Origin: Ferrovaceae bacterium
Lineage (GTDB): Bacteria; Pseudomonadota; Gammaproteobacteria; Burkholderiales; Ferrovaceae
Assembly: GCA_027311025.1 (NCBI GenBank)
Contig: DAICZS010000011.1
Span: 1-46,548, forward strand
Direction: 5' to 3'
Length of the DNA: 46,548 nt
Below are positions 15,399 to 23,096 of this stretch, one piece after another. A model generated the notes under the pieces. It searched no databases and was not told where the DNA came from. It worked only from the letters and a program-made list of their open reading frames with translations. Numbering within the stretch: position 1 is the first letter of the stretch; every line of letters starts with the position of its first letter. A program made the position numbers and the translations under genes.

Positions 15399-17099
15399 AT
15401 GAAACTCGAACGAAAATTTCTGCTGCTCGTCACTGGCATTTTCATTTTTTCGTCGCTGATCGGCTGGCTGGTGTTCAAGAACATGATCGACGAGATCAAC
15501 CGGGACTGGAGCCGGCAATTCGTCGAGCGTCAGATCCTGTTCGACCGGTACCGCACCTTCTCGCCCCTCATCAAGGAAGTGGCGCTGGCCAAAAAGCTGG
15601 CTGCCGAGCCGGCACTGATTCACATGGCGCTGCACGAAAACGATCCGCTGGCCCGTCGCAACGGGCTTGCGGTGCTGGAAAAATACCGCATCCGGTTTTC
15701 CGACCACACGTACTTTGCGGCCTTTGCCCTCTCCGGGCATTATTTTTTCAACAATGCCGCAGGCGACTACAGCGGCGACGAGCTGCGCTACACCCTGTCC
15801 CAGGACCATCCCGCGGACGGGTGGTTTTACGCGACGATGGCCCAGGGCCAGGATTTTCAGATCAACATCGCGCAGGACCAGCACCTCAACGAAACCCGGG
15901 TTTGGATCAATGCCCTGGTGCGCAGCGGCAAGGAGGTGGTGGGTGTTGTCGGTACGGGCATGAAGCTTTCGGCGTTCCTGTCCGAAACCGTCAACCTCAC
16001 GCAGCCGGGCATCCACAACTTTTTCATTGATGACGACCTCTCCATCAAGCTGTCGAGCGACACCCACCTCATCGACTATGCCAGCATCGCCAAAATGCCG
16101 GATCAGCGCACCACCATGAACGCGTTGCTGAAACCAGACGACATCAAAAAGTTGCGACAGACCCTGCTGCAGATCAAGGAGGGCGACAGCAACGATGTGG
16201 CCAACCTCTGGGTGCAGTTTGATGGCCGCACCTTTTTGCTGGGGGTGGCGCGCCTGCCCGGCATCGGCTGGTACGATCTCACGCTGGTGGACCAGAAGAA
16301 ACTCGGCCTGGTCAAGGGGTTTACCTATGTTCCCTATGCCATCGGCGCGCTCTTTCTCATGGTGTTGCTGGTGCTGGGGTTTGCCCTGCATCAGTGGATC
16401 CTGCAGCCCATCATGTCCCTCAAGAAAGCCTCGGACGCCATCCAGGGGGGGCATTTCGAGGTCATGCCCCCGCTCGTGGGCGAAGTGGAGGTGGGCGACC
16501 TGTCGCGTTCCTTCCGGCACATGGTGGCCTTTGTGAGAAATACCCATCGCGAACTGGAAGAACGGGTGAAGGAGCGCACCGAGGCGTTGCACCGCCTGAC
16601 GGAGATCGATGTGCTGACGGGGCTGCTCAACCGGCGCGGCCTCATGGATCGTTTCGACAACGAACTGGCACGCCTGTCGCGCAACGGCGGTTCGTTGGGG
16701 TTGCTGCTGCTGGATCTTGACCACTTCAAGGAGGTCAACGATACCTATGGGCATGCGGCCGGCGACCTTGCCCTCGTGGAGAGTGCCCTTGTGATCGAGC
16801 GCCACAACCGCCCCTACGATTACGCCGGGCGTTATGGTGGCGAAGAGTTTCTGGTGATCCTGCCCGGCTGCAACAACGAGGACCTAACGGCCATCGCCGA
16901 GCGCATCCGCATCGCCATCGCAGCGCTCAAGCTGGAATATGAAGGCCGCAGCTTTTCCTTCACCACCAGCATCGGCATGTATCACGTGCAGCAACCCGAG
17001 CCCCGCGACACCATGTTGAGCAAAACCGACAAGGCCCTGTACCTCGCCAAGGTGAGCGGCCGAAATTGCGTCCGCCTGTACGAGGAAAAACCGGCATGA
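15399..17099 (+). CDS. Membrane diguanylate cyclase with extracytoplasmic sensor and HAMP
   Basis: A 566-residue protein counted from ATG 15399. A first membrane helix lies at about residues 8-26, then a long periplasmic dCACHE/PDC-like sensor (WINALVRSGKEVVGVVGTGM is the typical strand), a second membrane helix near 312-332, a HAMP domain and a GGDEF domain. The catalytic motif is GGEEF (480-484), and the inhibitory I-site RxxD is present as RPYD (471-474), exactly five residues before it, so it should make c-di-GMP with product feedback. No EAL domain follows. An alternative ATG at 15363 has a better GAGAGA ribosome site. The stop overlaps the ClC gene by ATGA. Confidence 0.88.
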   Translation: MKLERKFLLLVTGIFIFSSLIGWLVFKNMIDEINRDWSRQFVERQILFDRYRTFSPLIKEVALAKKLAAEPALIHMALHENDPLARRNGLAVLEKYRIRFSDHTYFAAFALSGHYFFNNAAGDYSGDELRYTLSQDHPADGWFYATMAQGQDFQINIAQDQHLNETRVWINALVRSGKEVVGVVGTGMKLSAFLSETVNLTQPGIHNFFIDDDLSIKLSSDTHLIDYASIAKMPDQRTTMNALLKPDDIKKLRQTLLQIKEGDSNDVANLWVQFDGRTFLLGVARLPGIGWYDLTLVDQKKLGLVKGFTYVPYAIGALFLMVLLVLGFALHQWILQPIMSLKKASDAIQGGHFEVMPPLVGEVEVGDLSRSFRHMVAFVRNTHRELEERVKERTEALHRLTEIDVLTGLLNRRGLMDRFDNELARLSRNGGSLGLLLLDLDHFKEVNDTYGHAAGDLALVESALVIERHNRPYDYAGRYGGEEFLVILPGCNNEDLTAIAERIRIAIAALKLEYEGRSFSFTTSIGMYHVQQPEPRDTMLSKTDKALYLAKVSGRNCVRLYEEKPA

Positions 17100-18403
17100 T
17101 CAAACTGGGTCGTGGGCCGTGGCGCAGCCTGCGCTGGCGCATTCGACTCACCCTGTGGTTGTTTGCGGCCCTGACGGGTTTGCTGGTGGCCGCCTTTGCC
17201 AAGATGGCAGACTGGGCCCTCCAGCTGTTCTTTGCGCTGGAAAGCTACGGGGCCTGGGTGCCCTTCATGCTGGCGCCTGTCGTGGGCATGGCCACCGTCT
17301 GGGCCACGCAGAAATATTTTCCGGGCATCCAGGGCAGCGGCATTCCCCAGGTCATTGCCGCCACGCGCCTCGCGTCCCAGGGCCGGCCGGTGGGGCATCT
17401 CGTCTCGCTGAGGATAGCCCTGGGCAAGATCCTGCTGGGGGCCTTTGCGCTCATCGGCGGGTTTTCGGCGGGGCGTGAAGGCCCTTCCGTCCAGGTGGCT
17501 GCCTCGGTGCTGTCCGCAGCCCACCGCTTTCTACCGCTCTCGCGTGCCATCCGCATGCGCGACCTGATCCTGGCCGGGGGGGCAGCCGGGGTGTCGGCGG
17601 CTTTCAACACGCCGCTGGCGGGTATCGTGTTTGCCGTGGAAGAGCTGGGGCGGCGCCTGGAAACGCGTACCAGCGGCATCCTCGTCAGCAGCATCATCCT
17701 CTCCGGCCTGCTTTCCATGGCCCTGCTTGGCAACTACAACTATTTCGGACGCATCCGCATCGATCATGTGGACCTGCACATCGTGGGGCCCATCGTGGTG
17801 TGCGGCGCCCTGTGCGGCGCCCTGGGTGGCCTGTTGAGCCGCCTCATCCTGTGGCCCCAGCATCGCCCCGACTTTCCTTTATGGCGCTGGCGCACGGCGC
17901 ATCCCATCCTGTTTGCCGGCGGTTGCGGTCTCGTGGTGGCCTTGTTGGGCTGGCTGGGGGGCGGGCTGTCCTATGGCAGCGGCTATGGCATCACGCAACA
18001 TGTGGTGTCGGGTGAGACCACGCTGCCCTGGCATGCGCCCATCACGCGTTTTCTGGCTACCCTCACCAGTTATCACTCGGGCATTCCAGGCGGGATCTTT
18101 GCTCCGTCCCTGGCCGTGGGCGCCGCGCTGGGCAGCAACATCAGCGCCTTCTTCGGCCCCGAAGTGGGCGCCATTCCGGTGGTGACCCTGTGCATGACGG
18201 GATTTCTGGCGGCCGTCACCCAGGCCCCCATCACCTCGGCCATCATCGTCATGGAAATGGTGGACGGGCATAACATGGTCTTGAGCCTCATGGCGGTGGC
18301 GCTGGTGGCGCGCGCTGTCAGCTCGCGCATGGGCGCCGAGCTCTACCAGCAACTGGCCTGGCGCTTCTGGGCCGACGGCCGGGAGCGGGAAAAGACCCCC
18401 TAG
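17096..18403 (+). CDS. ClC-family chloride channel / proton-chloride antiporter
   Basis: A 435-residue membrane protein with the selectivity motifs GSGIP (80-84), GREGP (126-130, gating Glu128) and GGIFAPSLAVGAALG. AVEEL carries a glutamate near the position of the internal proton glutamate of exchangers (E203 in E. coli ClC-ec1), so an exchanger is more likely than a channel, though this needs an alignment. There are no CBS domains. It starts inside the stop of the diguanylate cyclase gene (ATGA), implying coupled translation. Its stop shares the CTAG palindrome with the convergent second ClC gene. Confidence 0.9.
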   Translation: MIKLGRGPWRSLRWRIRLTLWLFAALTGLLVAAFAKMADWALQLFFALESYGAWVPFMLAPVVGMATVWATQKYFPGIQGSGIPQVIAATRLASQGRPVGHLVSLRIALGKILLGAFALIGGFSAGREGPSVQVAASVLSAAHRFLPLSRAIRMRDLILAGGAAGVSAAFNTPLAGIVFAVEELGRRLETRTSGILVSSIILSGLLSMALLGNYNYFGRIRIDHVDLHIVGPIVVCGALCGALGGLLSRLILWPQHRPDFPLWRWRTAHPILFAGGCGLVVALLGWLGGGLSYGSGYGITQHVVSGETTLPWHAPITRFLATLTSYHSGIPGGIFAPSLAVGAALGSNISAFFGPEVGAIPVVTLCMTGFLAAVTQAPITSAIIVMEMVDGHNMVLSLMAVALVARAVSSRMGAELYQQLAWRFWADGREREKTP

Positions 18404-20214
18404 TTTGCGGGGTCCGCCGCATGATACTGGTCATGCAGCCGCTTGCGGTAGGCCCCCAGGACGTCGCTGCGCGTGAGCATGCCACACAGGCGGGCCTTGC
18501 CATCTGCCGTGACCACCGGCAGGCGGCCCACATTGGCGGCTGACATGATCTTGATGGCCTGGCGCAGGTCGGCCTGTTCCCCAATCAGCAGGGCCGGCCG
18601 TTTCAGCAGGGCACGCAGCGGCGTTGCGGCGTCGGCCTGGGTGGGGTAGAGGTCCTTGCGGGTGACCACACCCAGCACCTCGCCGTCCCCATCAACCACC
18701 GGATACCCCTGATGCAGGCTGCCCGGGGTGCCGCCTTTCAGCCAGGTCAGCACGTCACCCAGCGTCTGCTCGGCGTGCAGGGTCACGGCGGGCCGTTGGG
18801 CATGCTGGCCCACGCGTTCCATCAGGAAAAAATCGCTGTGATAGTCATGGGGCACGCGCACGCCGCGTCGCGTGATTTTTTCCGTCATGATGGTGTGGCG
18901 CATCACCAGGCTGGAGAGCAGATAGGCTGCGCTGCAGCCCAGCATGAGCGGCATCAGCGCCGGCACCTGCCAGGTGGTTTCCAGGGCAAAAATCACGGAC
19001 ATGAACAGGGCGCGGGCCGAGCCTGCAAAGATGGCGGCCATGCCCACCAGGGCGGCCATGCCCGGGCTGAGGCCCAGGCCCGGCAGCCAGGCCTCCAGGG
19101 TCTGCCCCAGGGCCGCACCCAGACAGGCGCCCACCGTCATCAGTGGCGCCAGCGTGCCCCCGGAGGTGCCGCTGCCCAGGGATATCGTCCAGGACACCAG
19201 CTTGGCGGCCCCCAGGGCCCAGAGGGCTGGCGCCAGGAGGTGGCCGGACAGGGCGTCGGTGATGTTGTCATAGCCCACGCCCAGCGTGCGCGGAAACGCA
19301 TAGCCGATGACACCTACGGCCACCGCACCCAAGGCGGGCCACCACATCCAGTGCAGGCGCAGGTGGGCAAAACCGTCTTCCACCGCATACAGCGCGCGCG
19401 TGATGGGAACCGTGGCCCCGCCAATGATCACCCCCAGGGGAATGCAGGCCATGAGGGCCCCCATGCCCGGCCAGGCCAGGGGTGCCATGGAAAAGAATGG
19501 TGAAAACCCCCACCACAGCGCGCGCATCAGAGTGGCGGTCAGGCAGGCCACGAGGACCGGAATGAACGAGCGGGCCCGGAACTCGAAGAGCAGCAGTTCG
19601 ATGGCCAGCATCACGGCAGCCAGGGGTGTGCCAAACGTGGCGGCCATGCCAGCCGCCGCCCCTGCGGCAAGCAGGACCTTGCGCTCGTCAGCCGTGATGC
19701 GGATATGCTGCCCCACGAGCGCCCCCAGGGCGCCGCCCGTGGCGATGATGGGCCCCTCGGCGCCGAACGGCCCGCCGGTGCCTATGGAAATGGCGGCCGA
19801 CAGCGGTTTGAGAAACAGCACGCGCATGGGGATGCGGCTGCGGTTGACCAGCACCTGTTCCATGGCTTCGGGGATGCCGTGGCCACGGATGGCCGCTGAT
19901 CCAAAGCGGGCCATCACGCCAATGACCAGGGCGCCGGCGATGGGCACCCCGACAACCCAGGGTCCCAGGGCGTTGTGGGCAGGAGAGACCAGCGTCCAGC
20001 CGATCTCGCCGTAAAACGCCACATGCGTGATGAGTCCGATCAGCAGCTGCAGCACCTGTGCCAGCAGGGCGGCGGCAACGCCGATGACGAGGGCCAGTGC
20101 GCTGACGAACAGGTCCCGCTGGTCCATGACTTTGGTGGGCTCGCGCAGGGCGCCAGAGGATTCCAGCATCTCCAGCGTGACGGCTTTCAGATCTTGCGAA
20201 TGCGGGGCGCTCAT
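18400..20214 (-). CDS. ClC-family chloride transporter with C-terminal CBS pair
   Basis: A 604-residue protein counted from ATG 20214. The ClC core has GHGIPE (111-116), GAEGP (gating Glu153) and GSGTSGGTLAPLMTVGA. After about residue 440 there is a soluble tail with two CBS repeats (LHAEQTLGDVLTWL and IGEQADLRQAIKIMSAANVG). It differs clearly in length and domains from its convergent neighbour, so the pair is not a recent duplication. The frame continues upstream to 20349, but that stretch reads through a dispersed repeat and intergenic DNA; MSAPHSQDLKAV is the sensible start. Confidence 0.9.
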   Translation of the reverse strand: MSAPHSQDLKAVTLEMLESSGALREPTKVMDQRDLFVSALALVIGVAAALLAQVLQLLIGLITHVAFYGEIGWTLVSPAHNALGPWVVGVPIAGALVIGVMARFGSAAIRGHGIPEAMEQVLVNRSRIPMRVLFLKPLSAAISIGTGGPFGAEGPIIATGGALGALVGQHIRITADERKVLLAAGAAAGMAATFGTPLAAVMLAIELLLFEFRARSFIPVLVACLTATLMRALWWGFSPFFSMAPLAWPGMGALMACIPLGVIIGGATVPITRALYAVEDGFAHLRLHWMWWPALGAVAVGVIGYAFPRTLGVGYDNITDALSGHLLAPALWALGAAKLVSWTISLGSGTSGGTLAPLMTVGACLGAALGQTLEAWLPGLGLSPGMAALVGMAAIFAGSARALFMSVIFALETTWQVPALMPLMLGCSAAYLLSSLVMRHTIMTEKITRRGVRVPHDYHSDFFLMERVGQHAQRPAVTLHAEQTLGDVLTWLKGGTPGSLHQGYPVVDGDGEVLGVVTRKDLYPTQADAATPLRALLKRPALLIGEQADLRQAIKIMSAANVGRLPVVTADGKARLCGMLTRSDVLGAYRKRLHDQYHAADPAN

Positions 20215-20308
20215 GGGAATTTGCGGGCTCCAGTGCCGTTTCGGTGAAACCCCGAATTGGGCCATGGGGAGGCCGGCGCAGACAATGACATGCGTCACGA
20301 CCAGAATC

Positions 20309-20389
20309 GGGTCAGACCCCATAAACCTCAAATTTGTGACATTCGTCACATTTTATGGCATGATCGCACCAGTTGAATGGGGACAGACC
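20309..20389. repeat. Inverted pair of GGGGNCAGACCCC-type repeat units
   Basis: One unit is GGGTCAGACCCCAT (20309-20322) and the other ATGGGGACAGACC (20377-20389). Read against each other they match at 10 of 13 positions, as an inverted pair separated by about 55 bases. The right unit ends immediately at the ATG of the secretion ATPase, and its GGGGA lies at Shine-Dalgarno distance. The pair encloses a CRP-type box. Confidence 0.6.
20335..20350. promoter_or_regulatory. CRP-type binding site TGTGA-N6-TCACA
   Basis: TGTGACATTCGTCACA matches every defined base of the CRP consensus and is a perfect palindrome over 6+4+6 bases, with AT-rich flanks. It lies 40 bases before the secretion ATPase ATG and 121 bases before the divergent ClC start. 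TTGTGA inside it could also serve as a -35, so it may be an activator or a repressor site. The regulator could be any CRP/FNR-family protein of CRP-like specificity. Confidence 0.6.
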
Positions 20390-22138
20390 ATGAGCAAACC
20401 AGTGGTGCGTAACGAAATCATCGAAGCCGTGCGGGTGCACAAGAGCGCCTTCTGGGCCGTGGCGGCCTTTTCCTTCGTCATCAACCTGCTCTATCTCACC
20501 CCCTCGCTGTACATGCTGCAGGTGTACGACCGGGTGGTCACCAGTCGCAGCGAGCTCACCCTCATTTTCCTCTCGGTCATCACCATCGGCATGTTTGCCG
20601 TCATGGGCGGCCTCGAGTATGCCCGTTCCCAGGTGCTGATCCGGGTGGGCAACGCCATCGATGAAGTGCTCTCCAAGCGGGTCTTCACCGCCACCTTCGA
20701 AAACAACCTACGCGCCGGGCAGGGCAATCCCGCCCAGGCGCTGGGCGATCTCAACAATGTGCGCCAGTTCGTCACCGGCAATGGCCTGTTCGCCTTCCTC
20801 GACGCGCCCTGGATTCCCATCTACCTCGTGGTGATTTTCATGTTGCACCCCATGCTGGGGTGGTTTGCCCTGGGCGGCACGCTGCTGCTGGTGACGCTCA
20901 CCTACATCACCGAAAAGGTCTCCAAGGGCCCGCTGGAGGCAGCCAACCGACATGCCATCCAGGCCAGCAATTTTGCCAACAGCAACCTGCGCAACGCCGA
21001 AGTGATTGAAGCCATGGGCATGCTGCGCCCCATGATCACGCGCTGGTATGCCCACCAGGCCAACATGCTGGAACAGCAGACCATCGCCTCGCACCGCGCT
21101 GCCACCGTCTCGGCCGTGACGCGCCTCGTGCGCCTCATCATCCAGTCTGGGGCACTGGGGCTGGGCGCGCTGCTGGTGATTGAGGGCAAATCCACGCCAG
21201 GGGTCATGATTGCCGCCTCCATCCTGACGGGTCGGGCGCTGGCTCCGGTGGAACTGCTGATTGGGACCTGGAAGGGCTTTTCCTCGGCGCGCAGTGCCTA
21301 CGAGCGCCTGGCGCGCCTGCTGGAATTCCTGCCGCCGCGCACGCCGGGCATGAGCCTGCCGCCGCCGCGCGGCCTCGTGACCATGGAAAACGTCTATGCC
21401 ACGCCTCCTGGCGGCAAGGTGGCCGTTATCAAGGGCGTCAACCTCATGTTCATGCCGGGCGACGTGGTGGGCATCATCGGCCCCTCGGCTTCGGGCAAAT
21501 CCTCGCTGGCCCGCCTGATGGTGGGCATCTGGGCGGCCCAGGTGGGCAAGGTGCGCCTCGATAACGTCGACGTGTATCAATGGAATAAGGATGAGCTGGG
21601 CCCCATGGTGGGCTACATGCCCCAGGATGTGGAGCTGTTCAACGGCACCGTGGCGGAGAACATTGCGCGCTTTGGCCCAATCGACAGCGATCGGGTGGTG
21701 GAAGCCGCACGCCTGGCCGGGGTGCACGACATGATCCTGCATTTCCCGGGGGGTTACGACACGCCCATCGGCGAGGGCGGCAGTGTGCTCTCGGGCGGGC
21801 AGCGCCAGCGCATCGGCATCGCGCGCGCGTTGTACGGCATGCCGGCCTTCATCGTGCTGGACGAGCCCAATTCTAACCTCGATGACGTGGGCGAGGCAGC
21901 CCTCGTCTCCACGGTGCAGGCACTGAAGCAGGCCGGCAAGACGGTGGTGGTGATCACGCACCGCATGAGCGTGCTGCAGGCCGTGGACAAGCTGCTGCTG
22001 ATGCGCGATGGCACGGTGCAGTTGTTCGGCGAGCGCGATGCCGTGCTTCAGGCCCTGGCCGCTGCCCGCAATCCGCAACCGCAAACCAGCATTCCACAGC
22101 AGGGTCAGGCAGGCGCAGCGGCGCCAGCCCAGGAGTAA
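20390..22138 (+). CDS. Type I secretion ABC transporter (PrtD/HasD family)
   Basis: A 582-residue half-transporter: an N-terminal membrane domain (about residues 20-310) and an ATPase domain with Walker A GPSASGKS (364-371), signature LSGGQRQR (467-474) and Walker B FIVLDEP (Asp491). The start of the membrane domain (LLYLTPSLYMLQVYDRVVTSRSEL region) is typical of PrtD-like exporters, with no N-terminal peptidase domain. The C-terminal 20 residues are Gln/Ala rich. I start at ATG 20390, where a GGGGA from a dispersed repeat acts as ribosome site. The membrane-fusion and outer-membrane genes follow within a few bases. Confidence 0.92.
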   Translation: MSKPVVRNEIIEAVRVHKSAFWAVAAFSFVINLLYLTPSLYMLQVYDRVVTSRSELTLIFLSVITIGMFAVMGGLEYARSQVLIRVGNAIDEVLSKRVFTATFENNLRAGQGNPAQALGDLNNVRQFVTGNGLFAFLDAPWIPIYLVVIFMLHPMLGWFALGGTLLLVTLTYITEKVSKGPLEAANRHAIQASNFANSNLRNAEVIEAMGMLRPMITRWYAHQANMLEQQTIASHRAATVSAVTRLVRLIIQSGALGLGALLVIEGKSTPGVMIAASILTGRALAPVELLIGTWKGFSSARSAYERLARLLEFLPPRTPGMSLPPPRGLVTMENVYATPPGGKVAVIKGVNLMFMPGDVVGIIGPSASGKSSLARLMVGIWAAQVGKVRLDNVDVYQWNKDELGPMVGYMPQDVELFNGTVAENIARFGPIDSDRVVEAARLAGVHDMILHFPGGYDTPIGEGGSVLSGGQRQRIGIARALYGMPAFIVLDEPNSNLDDVGEAALVSTVQALKQAGKTVVVITHRMSVLQAVDKLLLMRDGTVQLFGERDAVLQALAAARNPQPQTSIPQQGQAGAAAPAQE

Positions 22139-22141
22139 GTC

Positions 22142-23095
22142 ATGGCTAAAAACGAATCCGTCATCATCGACGTCACCCCGGTGGTCAAAAGTGAACCCGA
22201 GGTAGCCCCGGTTCCCGTCAACGCGCGCAAAAGCATCCTGCTGGGCTGGATCATCCTGCTGCTCGGCTTTGGCGGATTTGTATGGTGGTCCTTCTCGGCC
22301 CATCTGGATGAAGGGGTGCCGGTGCAGGGAACCGTGGTGGTGGATTCCAAGCGCCAGGTCATCCAGCACCAGACCGGTGGCACCATCGAGACCATTCTGG
22401 TGCGCGATGGCGATACGGTGAAGAAGGATCAGGTGCTGATGCGCCTCATCAACACGCAAAGTGAAGCGGCGCTGGCCATCAACACCCATCTTGCCGACAC
22501 CCTTAGGGAACAGCTCAATTCCCTGAAGCCCTTGGTGACAGAAGGTTATTACCCGCGCAACCAGTACCTTGACCTGCAGCGCCAGTACGACGATGCGCAG
22601 TCCAAGATCAAGGTGGCCCGCGAAGAAAACCAGCGCACCGAAATCCGCGCGCCAGTGGCTGGTACGGTCATGGGCGTGTCGGTGTATACCGTGGGCGGCG
22701 TGGTGCAGCCGGGTGCGCGCATCATGGAAATCGAGCCCGCCGGCGACAAGCTGGTACTCGAAGCCCAGATTCCCACCCACCTGATCGACAAGATCCACGC
22801 CGGACTCACGGCGGACGTGCGCCTCACGGCACTGAACCAGCGCACCACCCCGGTGCTGCAGGGTACCGTGCTGTGGGTGTCCCCGGACCGGTTTCAGGAT
22901 CCACAGCGCCCCGAAATTGCCTACTACACCGCGCGCGTGGCGCTGGAACCCGACACTGCGAAGCTGCTGAAGGGCGAAACCCTGCAGGCAGGCATGCCCG
23001 TGGAGATCATCATCAAGACCGGCTCGCGAACCTTCTGGGATTACCTCGTGAAACCCATCCAGGACCGGGCGGCCCTCTCGCTCAAGGAACGCTAG
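22142..23095 (+). CDS. Type I secretion membrane fusion protein (HlyD/PrtE family), short form
   Basis: A 317-residue adaptor with a single membrane helix (31-52), a first biotinyl-lipoyl half (QTGGTIETILVRDGDTVKK), a coiled-coil hairpin and the second lipoyl half (RTEIRAPVAGTVMG), then the beta-barrel and membrane-proximal parts. PrtE relatives are normally around 430-450 residues. The missing length is in the hairpin, which spans only about residues 105-168 here, roughly 30 residues per arm around YYPRNQYLDL. The frame is intact and both lipoyl halves are complete, so this looks like a compact functional form. Start 22142 is three bases after the ATPase stop. Confidence 0.9.
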   Translation: MAKNESVIIDVTPVVKSEPEVAPVPVNARKSILLGWIILLLGFGGFVWWSFSAHLDEGVPVQGTVVVDSKRQVIQHQTGGTIETILVRDGDTVKKDQVLMRLINTQSEAALAINTHLADTLREQLNSLKPLVTEGYYPRNQYLDLQRQYDDAQSKIKVAREENQRTEIRAPVAGTVMGVSVYTVGGVVQPGARIMEIEPAGDKLVLEAQIPTHLIDKIHAGLTADVRLTALNQRTTPVLQGTVLWVSPDRFQDPQRPEIAYYTARVALEPDTAKLLKGETLQAGMPVEIIIKTGSRTFWDYLVKPIQDRAALSLKER

Positions 23096-23096
23096 G

